This document shows positions 7,015-14,279 of a stretch of DNA of 47,743 bases, in pieces. The notes below the pieces were generated by a model that was not told the origin of the DNA, did not search any database, and worked only from the letters and a program-made list of their open reading frames with translations. Source of the stretch: Acidobacteriota bacterium. Lineage in GTDB: Bacteria; Acidobacteriota; Vicinamibacteria; Marinacidobacterales; SMYC01. The translations under genes and the position numbers were made by a program. The stretch's first letter is position 1. Every line of letters starts with the position of its first letter. The DNA lies in assembly GCA_004356105.1 (NCBI GenBank), contig SMYC01000111.1, positions 1-47,743 on the forward strand. Direction: 5' to 3'.

Positions 7015-8406
7015 TCACGTCCGCCGATAGGCTGAGGCTTCGATACCGTGTTTTCGCATGAGCCGGTGGAATACTGGCCGTTCCATCCCGGAGCGGCGCG
7101 CCGCCTCGGCGACGTTCCCCTGCGATTCCTTTAGCGTTCGCTCCAGGTAGTCACGCTCGAAGTGAATGATGACCTCCTGCTTCTCCTTTTGGAACTCGCC
7201 CAGCGGAGTTTCCCCTCCGTTTCCCTGCTCCACCTGCGCCAGCATGCTGGCCGGGAGATCGAGTACCGCGATCTGGCGCGAATCGGTGAGGGCGAGGGCG
7301 CGCTCGATCGTGTTCCGCAGCTCGCGTACGTTGCCGGGCCACGAGTAAGACTCGAAGACCATCATAGCCGCGCTCGAGATATTGTCGATGGGATGAGCTG
7401 CCCGGCTCTTCAGCTCGTCGAAGAAATGCATGGCGAGAAGCGGGATGTCCCCGGTGCGCTCGCGAAGCGGTGGAAGCTTGAGAGCAATCACCTGGAGCCG
7501 GTAGAATAGATCCTCGCGGAATGCACCCTTCGCGACCGCGTTCTCGAGATCCTTGTTGCTTGCCGAAAAGATCCTCACGTCCACCTTGCGCTCGGACGTG
7601 CTGCCCACACGTCGAATCGTCTTCTCTTGCACGGCGCGCAGGAGCTTGGACTGGAGACCGAGAGCGAGCTCCGCCACTTCGTCGAGAAAGAGCGTGCCCC
7701 CCGAAGCGTGCTCCATGAGACCCATCTTGGATTGCACCGCTCCGGTGAAAGCTCCCTTCTCGTGGCCGAAAAGCTCGGTCTCCAGAAGGTTTTCGGGGAG
7801 CGCCGCGCAGTCCAGGGGCACGAACGGATGCTCGCGTCGGGAGCTCGCCTGATGGAGCGCGCGGGCCACGACTTCCTTCCCCGTTCCCGTCTCGCCGTAG
7901 ATGAAGACGTTCGCTTCTGAGCCAGCGACCTTTTGAAGCTCTTCCAGGAGTCGCTTGATGGGAGAGCTCACGCCGATGATGCCTGCAAAGGCTTTCTGCG
8001 CTCGTGCTTGCGCCTTGAGGAGCTGGTTCTCCTCCACGAGACCGCTGTGATCGAGAGCGCGCCGGATGACGAGCTCCAACTGATCGTTCGAGAACGGCTT
8101 CGAGATATAGTCGAACGCCCCTTCTTTGACCGCGGTGACCGCGGTCTGCACCGTAGCGTAGGCGGTCATGACGATCACAGGAGGCTTGGGGTCCGTCTTG
8201 CCGATGGATCGAAGCACGTCCATGCCGTCCATCACGGGCATTCGGAGGTCCACGAGCACAACATCGGGATCGGTTTCCGCTAGCTTCTCGAGCCCCTTCC
8301 TTCCGTCGAATGCGGACTCTACGTGGTAGCCGCGTTTTTTGAGCACTTTTCTCACGCTCTCGACGAGCTCTTCTTCGTCGTCGATGACGAGGACCTTACG
8401 CTTCAT
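7015..8406 (-). CDS. NtrC-family sigma-54-dependent response regulator
   Basis: The protein has 463 residues from ATG 8406 (MKRKVLVIDDEEE). Domains in order: receiver (1-118, phosphorylation site Asp53, conserved Lys103 in SKPF), AAA+ sigma-54 interaction domain (about 143-370) with Walker A GETGTGKE (171-178), the sigma-54-contacting GAFTGA loop (218-223) and Walker B TLFLDE, then a Fis-type helix-turn-helix (GNVAEAARRSGMERPVFHRL). It activates sigma-54 promoters by ATP hydrolysis when phosphorylated. Its start overlaps the kinase stop by 11 nt, so the two are co-translated. Four sigma-54 promoters are visible in this window. Three of them, with shared upstream palindromes, lie next to it and are the likely targets. 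Confidence 0.93.
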   Translation of the reverse strand: MKRKVLVIDDEEELVESVRKVLKKRGYHVESAFDGRKGLEKLAETDPDVVLVDLRMPVMDGMDVLRSIGKTDPKPPVIVMTAYATVQTAVTAVKEGAFDYISKPFSNDQLELVIRRALDHSGLVEENQLLKAQARAQKAFAGIIGVSSPIKRLLEELQKVAGSEANVFIYGETGTGKEVVARALHQASSRREHPFVPLDCAALPENLLETELFGHEKGAFTGAVQSKMGLMEHASGGTLFLDEVAELALGLQSKLLRAVQEKTIRRVGSTSERKVDVRIFSASNKDLENAVAKGAFREDLFYRLQVIALKLPPLRERTGDIPLLAMHFFDELKSRAAHPIDNISSAAMMVFESYSWPGNVRELRNTIERALALTDSRQIAVLDLPASMLAQVEQGNGGETPLGEFQKEKQEVIIHFERDYLERTLKESQGNVAEAARRSGMERPVFHRLMRKHGIEASAYRRT

Positions 8407-10327
8407 AACCTTCGTCTCGCTCCGCGATAGGTAGGAGGATGTGAAACGTGCTTCCGGCGCCCGGCGTGCTCTCTGCCCAAATTTCACCTCGATGATCGCG
8501 GATGATACCGTAGCTGACGCTCAGGCCGAGCCCAGTTCCCTCCCCTTCCTTCTTCGAGTAAAAGGGATCGAAGATGCGCTCCAGATCATCCTCTTCGATC
8601 CCGATGCCCGTATCGCTCACCGATAGCCGCACGTGTTCTGCAATCTTCCCGGCGCGCACGCAGATCGTTCCGCCCTCGGGCATGGCGTCAGTGGCGTTAT
8701 TAATGAGGTTAATCAGGACCTGTTCCAGCCGGTCAGGATCGCCGCGCACCGCTGGGAGATGCTCGGGTATGTCCGTCTCTAGCGTCACGCCCGATTGACG
8801 CAGGCGCGCCTCGACGAGGCTTCGCACGGACTTCAGAATCGCATCCACCTCGACGGCGCGGACGTCCAGTGGATGGGGCCTGGCAAAATCGAGCAAGTCT
8901 CGTACGATACGGCCGATGCGGTGAGCCTGCGTGCCAATCACTTGCAGATCTTTCGCGAGCTCTTCCTGGACTTGTGAATCAGCCGCCTCCTCGTGCAGGT
9001 ACTCCACCCGGGAGACGATCACCCCGAGAGGATTGTTGATTTCGTGCGCCACACCACTTACCAGCTCTCCAATCGAAGCGAGCTTGGCCGCTTGCATCAG
9101 CCGCCTCTCGCTGTGCTCGATCTTTTGAACCTGCTGTCGGATGGTCTCGCTGGCTTCGTGAACGATGGCGCCGATGATGGCGGAGGCAATCGTGACGGCG
9201 GATGTGAAGGCGAGGAAAATGAACAGAATGGACTGGGCCATATCCCGATTGACGCTCTGAGCGGTCTCCTCGAGGACCACCTGTCCCACGGGCTCGTCGT
9301 CCAGATAGATGGGAACGTCGGCGACGATGAACGCGGAGCTTGCTGGGGGTGACGTTTCTCCTCGCACACCTACGACGAGCTCTTGCTCGATCATCCCCTC
9401 GTCGTCGATCCGGACCCGCAGCTCATCGTCGCGCACTCGAACCCGTACCATTCGTAAGTCAGGAGAGTGCCCAAACTCGGCTACCACCTCTCGAAGGATG
9501 AGTGAGCTCCCGAGCACGTCTTCGACGGGGGAGCCCTCCTGGAGATAGTACATCACGTGCCCGCGGATAAACTCGGCCAAATCCTCCACTTCGCGGCCAG
9601 CGAAATCCATCCGCCGACTCCTCTCGGCGTGGGAGGCGAGCAGCATTACGATGCCGGCGAGAAAAATGAACGTAAGGTTGAGTCGCACGAAAACCTGCAC
9701 GAAGAGATCCTCGCTTCGTCGCTCGATGGACAGCGCGAGAGAGGCAACGCCAAGAAGCCGGAGAGCTGCGACGCCAGACCAGAGTATGACCGAGAACGAC
9801 GCAGGAATGAGCGCCATCGGGAGATGAGCGAGACCGATGAGGAGCAACCCGACCCATTCATAGCGGAGCTCGTGGCGATGCGCTCGCACGATCCCGGTGA
9901 CGGCCAGACCCGTGAGGGCGATGACGGCAATCGGATGCACGAGCGGTTGCCCGGCAGCGAGACCAGCAAGCTCGAAGAGAGGTGCGAGCCACATGATCCA
10001 CCCGCGTCGTCGGCCGAGGACAGCGTGCGCCAGGGCCGCGAGTGCCGCCGTCTCCAAGAAGGCGCTCGTCACGAAGAAAAACGGGCCCCCGGATGCAGCC
10101 GGCTCGAAGAGCCCGCGTAAGCTGCCCCAGGCGCCGACGCCGTAGCTCGCGGCGAGCAACACGAACGGGGAAAGCCGCTCGAGCCACGCGCGTCGTCTTC
10201 CCGTCCGCCATGCGAGCCACGCCAGCACCGCGATCGCGAGGCCGGACAGGATGAACCCGACCGTATGGAAGATAAAGACGACTTCTGGGGATCGGCTCAG
10301 CAGACTTTCGGGATACACGTCGGGCAT
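8396..10327 (-). CDS. Membrane sensor histidine kinase
   Basis: The protein has about 643 residues if it starts at ATG 10327 (MPDVYPESLL). The frame stays open to a GTG at 10576, but that stretch contains two strong palindromes and looks non-coding. The N-terminal half has about seven hydrophobic helices (residues 15-200). A transmembrane segment at about 215-232, a sensor loop of about 130 residues and another transmembrane segment at about 366-390 follow. HisKA carries the phospho-acceptor His428 (SGVAHEINNPLG). The catalytic domain has the N box (INLINNATDAMPEGG), G1 box (DTGIGIEEDDLERIFDPF) and G2 box (GTGLGLS), as in the NtrB/ZraS-like group. It is the cognate partner of the regulator at 7015-8406. 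The ligand is unknown. Given the targets, metal or redox state is a reasonable guess. Confidence 0.9.
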   Translation of the reverse strand: MPDVYPESLLSRSPEVVFIFHTVGFILSGLAIAVLAWLAWRTGRRRAWLERLSPFVLLAASYGVGAWGSLRGLFEPAASGGPFFFVTSAFLETAALAALAHAVLGRRRGWIMWLAPLFELAGLAAGQPLVHPIAVIALTGLAVTGIVRAHRHELRYEWVGLLLIGLAHLPMALIPASFSVILWSGVAALRLLGVASLALSIERRSEDLFVQVFVRLNLTFIFLAGIVMLLASHAERSRRMDFAGREVEDLAEFIRGHVMYYLQEGSPVEDVLGSSLILREVVAEFGHSPDLRMVRVRVRDDELRVRIDDEGMIEQELVVGVRGETSPPASSAFIVADVPIYLDDEPVGQVVLEETAQSVNRDMAQSILFIFLAFTSAVTIASAIIGAIVHEASETIRQQVQKIEHSERRLMQAAKLASIGELVSGVAHEINNPLGVIVSRVEYLHEEAADSQVQEELAKDLQVIGTQAHRIGRIVRDLLDFARPHPLDVRAVEVDAILKSVRSLVEARLRQSGVTLETDIPEHLPAVRGDPDRLEQVLINLINNATDAMPEGGTICVRAGKIAEHVRLSVSDTGIGIEEDDLERIFDPFYSKKEGEGTGLGLSVSYGIIRDHRGEIWAESTPGAGSTFHILLPIAERDEGYEA

Positions 10328-10479
10328 CAATAGTACTACGTGTCGCAACGTCGCCTCAGGAGTTATATCTACATTGCAAAGCCGTTGTGACTCCTTTCGG
10401 TACCACGTCGCCTCGTCCGCCCATCGTCGAAACTCTTGAGCGTTGAAACTTGGCTCTACGCCAATAGTTGGTGGCCTCT

Positions 10480-10497
10480 CTCTCGCGCGCGCGAGAG
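10480..10497. repeat. Perfect 18-bp palindrome upstream of the kinase gene
   Basis: CTCTCGCGC followed by its exact complement GCGCGAGAG with no spacer. It lies about 150 bp upstream of the kinase start and could be an operator or a cruciform-prone tract. It has no similarity to the GTGACA-type sites. Confidence 0.5.
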
Positions 10498-10507
10498 ACG
10501 ACCTACG

Positions 10508-10529
10508 AGTTGGGCGCGGGTGCCCAACT
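10508..10529. repeat. Inverted repeat (8-bp stem, 6-nt loop)
   Basis: AGTTGGGC-GCGGGT-GCCCAACT. No T run follows on either side, so it is not a clear terminator. With the palindrome at 10480-10497 it suggests a regulatory region for the kinase-regulator operon. Confidence 0.45.
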
Positions 10530-10624
10530 TGGGACGTGAGAGAGTAGCTCCAAGTATTACTCGAGTCTGTGGACACGGGGTCATCGACCTCGCCGCCATG
10601 AGTGCGAAGGAGCTTCGCTCGTTT

Positions 10625-10736
10625 AAGTCGATTGGGAGTCTTCCGGTCGCGAAAGACGGGCGTCTCATCGGGATCGTTACAGAGCGGGATTTCATGGACA
10701 TCGAGCGAGCTGTTTTGTGAGAAGCTGAAGGAGTGA
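10625..10736 (+). pseudogene. Duplicated 3' end of a CBS-domain gene
   Basis: About 112 nt align with 465-578 at close to 88% identity. It encodes the last CBS strand-helix (SIGSLPVAKDGRLIGIVTER) and then loses frame near the end (TTTTGTGAGAAG against TTTTGGAGGAGAAG). In the first 28 codons seven of the eight differences are synonymous, so this was once part of a gene under selection, not a recent copy. No upstream part of the gene is present. It marks the far end of the roughly 10-kb block holding the sigma-54 regulon. Confidence 0.75.
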
Positions 10737-10792
10737 ATCAGTTGAGAGGAGCGAGCCGTTTGAGCTCCTCGCCGTCGAGCACGAGCCGATCC

Positions 10793-11092
10793 CTAAGTTG
10801 TTCGGCTCCCCACCACCGCCTCCGCGTTGATCGGTCCGTGCACGTACGGGAAGAGCTCGCCTGGCTCACCTTCTTCGTAGCGGAGGTCGCTCGTGAGGCG
10901 CTCGACGTCGATTTCGAGCACAACCAATCCGGTTGCACCGCCGAAGATGCGACGCCACGTGGGCTCGACCTGGTTTTTGTCCGAGCAGTGGATGAAGCCC
11001 TCGCTCTCGAGAGACCCATGGCGATAGCTGCCGCTAGCCTTTTGCCCTTCCCACGCCTCGGGTGTCGTGATGTGGAAGATCCGTTTCGTCAC
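10793..11092 (-). CDS. DUF952 family protein
   Basis: The protein has 99 residues from a GTG at 11092 that overlaps the stop of the SixA gene (GTGA). The features are those of DUF952: IFHITTPEAWE near the N-terminus, then ESEGFIHCSDKNQV and LVVLEIDVERL, ending in FPYVHGPINAEAVVG. Function is unknown. The family is small and cytosolic. The frame ends with SRTT, but a -1 shift near 10805 would continue as EQLRDRLVLDGEELKRLAPLN to 10738 with good codon use. A frameshift or sequencing error near the 3' end is therefore likely. It is the last gene of the operon 13395 to 10793. Confidence 0.75.
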   Translation of the reverse strand: MTKRIFHITTPEAWEGQKASGSYRHGSLESEGFIHCSDKNQVEPTWRRIFGGATGLVVLEIDVERLTSDLRYEEGEPGELFPYVHGPINAEAVVGSRTT

Positions 11093-11583
11093 TCGAGCTC
11101 TCTCGGGCGCCACAGATGTAGAAGCGATGTCTCCACGCCGAGCTCTAGGGCCCGCCAGCTGTCGATGCCGAGCGCGAAGACCGCGAGCGCGGCCGTCGGA
11201 AAGGGCTCGGAATGGCCGGACAACATGCCGACCAGGTCTTCCATTCCCGGGTTGTGGGCGACGAGCATCACGCGGTCGATGCTGTCGTGAGTGCGGCTCT
11301 GTGCTTGGAAGAGAAGCTCTCCCGGGGAGGCCAGGTAGAGCTCCTCGATGTGCACGATAGTGTTCTTGTAGTTGCACGCTTCGGCCACGGCTTCGGCCGT
11401 TGTTCGAGCGCGGACAGCCGTGGACGACAAGAAGAGGTCCGGGACGAGCTGTTTTTCGAGAATGAGGTGCCCCATCACGGGCGCGGTTTTCTTTCCGCGC
11501 TTGTTCAGAGGACGGTCGTGGTCTGAAATGCCCTTGTCTTTCCAGCTCGACTTGGCGTGGCGCAAAAGCATGAGCGTTTTCAT
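11089..11583 (-). CDS. sixA: SixA-like histidine phosphatase
   Basis: The protein has 164 residues, beginning MKTLMLLRHAKSSWKD with the phosphatase signature RH (catalytic His9). Later it has DLFLSSTAVRARTTAEAV and the second catalytic His in MLVAHNPGMEDL. This histidine phosphatase superfamily branch removes phosphate from histidine phosphotransfer proteins or PTS proteins (SixA in E. coli). The length agrees with SixA (about 160). Its ATG overlaps the PAP2 stop (ATGA) and its stop overlaps the DUF952 start, so the genes are translationally coupled. The symbol reflects family membership only. The substrate here is not known. Confidence 0.82.
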   Translation of the reverse strand: MKTLMLLRHAKSSWKDKGISDHDRPLNKRGKKTAPVMGHLILEKQLVPDLFLSSTAVRARTTAEAVAEACNYKNTIVHIEELYLASPGELLFQAQSRTHDSIDRVMLVAHNPGMEDLVGMLSGHSEPFPTAALAVFALGIDSWRALELGVETSLLHLWRPRELE

Positions 11584-12473
11584 GCGGGGGCCTGTCGTCT
11601 GTCCCGAATGACGGCAACGATGCGCGGGACGAGAAAGCTCACCCAGAGGCCGATCGCCGCGAAGCGCAACCATAAATAAAGGTAGTAGTACACGGAGTCT
11701 TGGCCCGGCGAGAGTTGCCGAAGCGCGAAGTAAATGACGGGAAGGCCCAGGAGGCCGACGACAAGCCATGCGCGGCGGTTCCGGGCCTGTACGCCTTCTT
11801 GATAAAGGCCCTGGTGGTATGCGAAGACCAGGCCTCCAAGGGCTCCAGCGAGCCCACCCATTGCGAGCGCGGTGTTTCTCGACGGGTGCAAGAGGGCGAG
11901 CGCTATGGGAACGCAGAGCGTCAAGAGCACTTGTGCGTTCAAGCTCAGCCCGGCCGCTTTCTCCGCGAGCGTCTCTGACCAGCGCGCATAACCCCAAGCC
12001 ATCGCGGCGCCGAGGGTCCATCCCGCAAGCACGTCGCTAGGAAAGTGAGCTCCGAGATAGACGCGCGAAAATCCGATCAGAAAGACCGTCAGCGCGGCGA
12101 CGGTTGTGAACCAGTGTTTCTTGAAGTGAAGCGCAAGTAGGCCAAAAAAAACCGCCGCCTGCTGGGCGTGGCCGCTCGGGAAGCTGAGCTCACCGGGCGC
12201 GCGTAAATTGGCGATGTCCGCATAGACGAACGGGCGGGGGAGTGCCACGAGATCTTTGATGAGCGTGTTGATGTAGACGCTGAGCACCAGCGCAACGAAG
12301 AGCCGCGCCCCGAGCTTCCACGAGAAAGCCCACCAAAGGATCGGGAGCATCGCGAGATACCCCGCGGTCGAGCCGATATCCGTGACGACGAAAAAAAACT
12401 GGTTCAGTAGCGGCGAGCGAAAGGCCTCGAGCCAGTGGATAATGTCGATCCCGAGCTCGAGGATTTCAGTCAC
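11580..12473 (-). CDS. PAP2 family membrane phosphatase
   Basis: The protein has 297 residues, starting with GTG at 12473 and overlapping the preceding gene by 8 nt. It has the three PAP2 signature motifs: KDLVALPRP (K-x6-RP), PSGHAQ (PSGH) and SRVYLGAHFPSD (SR-x5-H-x3-D). About eight membrane helices are visible, two or three more than the minimal family after residue 190. Proteins of this type dephosphorylate phosphatidic acid, undecaprenyl pyrophosphate or similar lipids at the outer face of the inner membrane. Undecaprenyl-PP recycling or phospholipid turnover cannot be told apart from sequence alone. Confidence 0.87.
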   Translation of the reverse strand: MTEILELGIDIIHWLEAFRSPLLNQFFFVVTDIGSTAGYLAMLPILWWAFSWKLGARLFVALVLSVYINTLIKDLVALPRPFVYADIANLRAPGELSFPSGHAQQAAVFFGLLALHFKKHWFTTVAALTVFLIGFSRVYLGAHFPSDVLAGWTLGAAMAWGYARWSETLAEKAAGLSLNAQVLLTLCVPIALALLHPSRNTALAMGGLAGALGGLVFAYHQGLYQEGVQARNRRAWLVVGLLGLPVIYFALRQLSPGQDSVYYYLYLWLRFAAIGLWVSFLVPRIVAVIRDRRQAPA

Positions 12474-13395
12474 GGCTCAACAGTCGTCGATAGACATCGG
12501 GGTCCACGTTGCCTCCGGTGACGACGCAGCATACCGACCGGTCCCGGAAACGATCCGGTTCTGTGAGGAGGGCGCCCACGCCGAGTGCGCCTGTGGGCTC
12601 TGCTTTGAGATTGGCGTAAGAGAACAGAAGCCTCAGCGCTTCGACGATGTCGTCTTCAGGAACTTCGACGATCGTCTCCAGGCCGTCCTTCAGAATCTCC
12701 CAGTTGTTCTCGCCCAGGCTCACCGTGCGTGCGCCGTCGGCGATCGTGAGCGGCTCTTTTTCGTTCTTGACGATGTGTCCGGCGCGGAGAGACCGCGCGG
12801 CGTCGTTTCCGAGAAGCGGCTCGGCGCCGACGACCCGAGTGTGCGTGTTGCCGGCTTCGCGAAGGCCTTTGACGATCCCCGAGCTCAGGCCGCCGCCTCC
12901 GACCGGCACGACGATAACGTCGAAGTCGTGCGGAGCTAGCTCCTCGCCGAGTGTCGCATTGCCATCGATGACGCGTGGGTCGTTGAAGGCGCTCGCGATA
13001 AAAGCGTCAGGGTGCTCGGCGGCAAGCTCCGCGACCCCCTCCGCCCGACTCTTCACCGTTACGTCGATCGGCACGACCGTGCCACCGTGCTCGCGCACGG
13101 CGTCCATTTTCACCTGCGCCGACGTTTCGGGCATGACGATGATGGCATTCTTCTCGAGAAGCTTTGCGGCGTAAGCGAGCGCCTGGCCAAAGTTTCCTGA
13201 CGACGCCGTCAATATGGTGCGCTCTTCGACGAGCGCGGCGAGGTTATACCCCGCGCGGAACTTGAAGCTTCCTGTGTGCTGGAACGTCTCGCTCGCGATA
13301 CGGAGCGAAATCCCGAGTCGGTCGGCGAGGCGTCGCGGCTCGAGGAGTGTCGTTTCCCGGATGACATCGCGTAGGTTCTCGGCTTGTTCCATCAT
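12466..13395 (-). CDS. Threonine/serine dehydratase-like PLP enzyme
   Basis: The protein has 309 residues, fold type II PLP. The Schiff-base lysine is Lys45 in TGSFKFRAG, the substrate loop is ASSGNFGQALAYAA, and the phosphate-binding glycine loop is VPVGGGGLSSG. It lacks a C-terminal ACT domain, so it is the short catabolic (TdcB/serine racemase-like) size and not the biosynthetic IlvA. The reaction is likely deamination of threonine or serine to an oxo acid. It is the first gene of the minus-strand operon. Its ATG lies only about 20-29 bp from the start of the divergent lactonase, leaving no room for a Shine-Dalgarno. A TAAGAT hexamer (13406-13411, minus strand) is 10 nt upstream. Confidence 0.85.
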   Translation of the reverse strand: MMEQAENLRDVIRETTLLEPRRLADRLGISLRIASETFQHTGSFKFRAGYNLAALVEERTILTASSGNFGQALAYAAKLLEKNAIIVMPETSAQVKMDAVREHGGTVVPIDVTVKSRAEGVAELAAEHPDAFIASAFNDPRVIDGNATLGEELAPHDFDVIVVPVGGGGLSSGIVKGLREAGNTHTRVVGAEPLLGNDAARSLRAGHIVKNEKEPLTIADGARTVSLGENNWEILKDGLETIVEVPEDDIVEALRLLFSYANLKAEPTGALGVGALLTEPDRFRDRSVCCVVTGGNVDPDVYRRLLSRD

Positions 13396-13405
13396 GGGTG
13401 CCCCA

Positions 13406-13415
13406 ATCTTATAGT
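13406..13415. promoter_or_regulatory. Overlapping divergent -10 elements
   Basis: The minus strand reads TAAGAT (13411-13406) 10 nt before the dehydratase ATG. The plus strand reads TATAGT (13410-13415) 9 nt before the lactonase ATG at 13425. The two candidate -10 boxes overlap by 2 bp, so both transcripts would be leaderless or nearly so and could not be initiated at the same time. Inferred by eye. Confidence 0.4.
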
Positions 13416-13424
13416 ATGGAGTCC

Positions 13425-14279
13425 ATGCGCATTGACGCTCATCAGCACTTTTGGGAGTACAACCCCTCCGAGTACAACTGGATCGACGAGCGCATGGACG
13501 TTTTGAAGAGGGATTTCGGACCGGCCGATTTGAAGCCGCAACTCGACGCGACGGGCATCGGGGGCTCGGTGGTGGTTCAAGCGCGGCAAAGCGTTGAAGA
13601 GACCGAGTATCTGCTTCGGCTCGCCGACGCGACCGACTCGGTGCTCGGTGTCGTCGGCTGGGTGGATTTGTGCTCGGAAGACGCCCAAGCCCAGCTCGAG
13701 CGGTTCGGCGCCCATGAGCGTTTCGTCGGCGCGCGTCACGTCGTGCAGGACGAGCCCGACGATTACTTTCTTCTTCGCGAGGACTTTCTTCGCGGTGTGG
13801 CTCTTTTGAAAGAGCACGATCTGACCTACGACGTGCTCATCTATCCGAGCCAGCTCCCTGCCGCTCTCGAATTTGTCGAGCAGTTTCCCGATCATCGCCT
13901 CGTCCTCGACCATCTCGCGAAGCCTCACATCGGGCGGCGCGAGCTCGAGCCCTGGGCCTCATATATCGAAAAGCTCGCCAAGCACGAAAACCTGTATTGC
14001 AAAGTCTCTGGGATGGTCACCGAGACCGAATGGCACGAGTGGAAGCTCGACGACTTCACGCCTTATCTCGATGTTGTCTTCGAGGCTTTCGGCGCCCGGC
14101 GAATCCTCCTAGGATCCGATTGGCCTGTCTGCACTCTTTCGGCGACTTACTTAGAAGTGATGGACATCGTCCATCAGTACATTTCGACTCTGTCCGACGC
14201 GGACAAAGCAGCGGTCCTTGGCGGGAACGCTATCGATTTCTACCACCTGGAGGTACTGACTGATGTTGATACGCGTTAA
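13425..14279 (+). CDS. L-fuconolactonase-like amidohydrolase
   Basis: About 284 residues from ATG 13425 (MRIDAHQHFWEYNPSEYNW). An ATG at 13416 is the alternative. COG3618 lactonase features are visible: the metal-binding HxH in DAHQHF, a LDHLAKPHI strand with His, and the catalytic Asp in LLGSDWPVC. Members open sugar-acid 1,4-lactones (L-fucono-, L-rhamnono- or galactono-lactone). The next genes are a sugar ABC transporter and an L-fuconate dehydratase, so L-fucono-1,5-lactone is the most likely substrate. Its stop overlaps the start of the binding-protein gene by 17 nt. The L-fucose dehydrogenase that would make the lactone is not in this window. Confidence 0.85.
   Translation: MRIDAHQHFWEYNPSEYNWIDERMDVLKRDFGPADLKPQLDATGIGGSVVVQARQSVEETEYLLRLADATDSVLGVVGWVDLCSEDAQAQLERFGAHERFVGARHVVQDEPDDYFLLREDFLRGVALLKEHDLTYDVLIYPSQLPAALEFVEQFPDHRLVLDHLAKPHIGRRELEPWASYIEKLAKHENLYCKVSGMVTETEWHEWKLDDFTPYLDVVFEAFGARRILLGSDWPVCTLSATYLEVMDIVHQYISTLSDADKAAVLGGNAIDFYHLEVLTDVDTR

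Noticed and set aside
10328-10576. N-terminal extension of the histidine kinase from GTG 10576
   Set aside because: It crosses two strong palindromes, lacks a ribosome site and adds residues not typical of the family.
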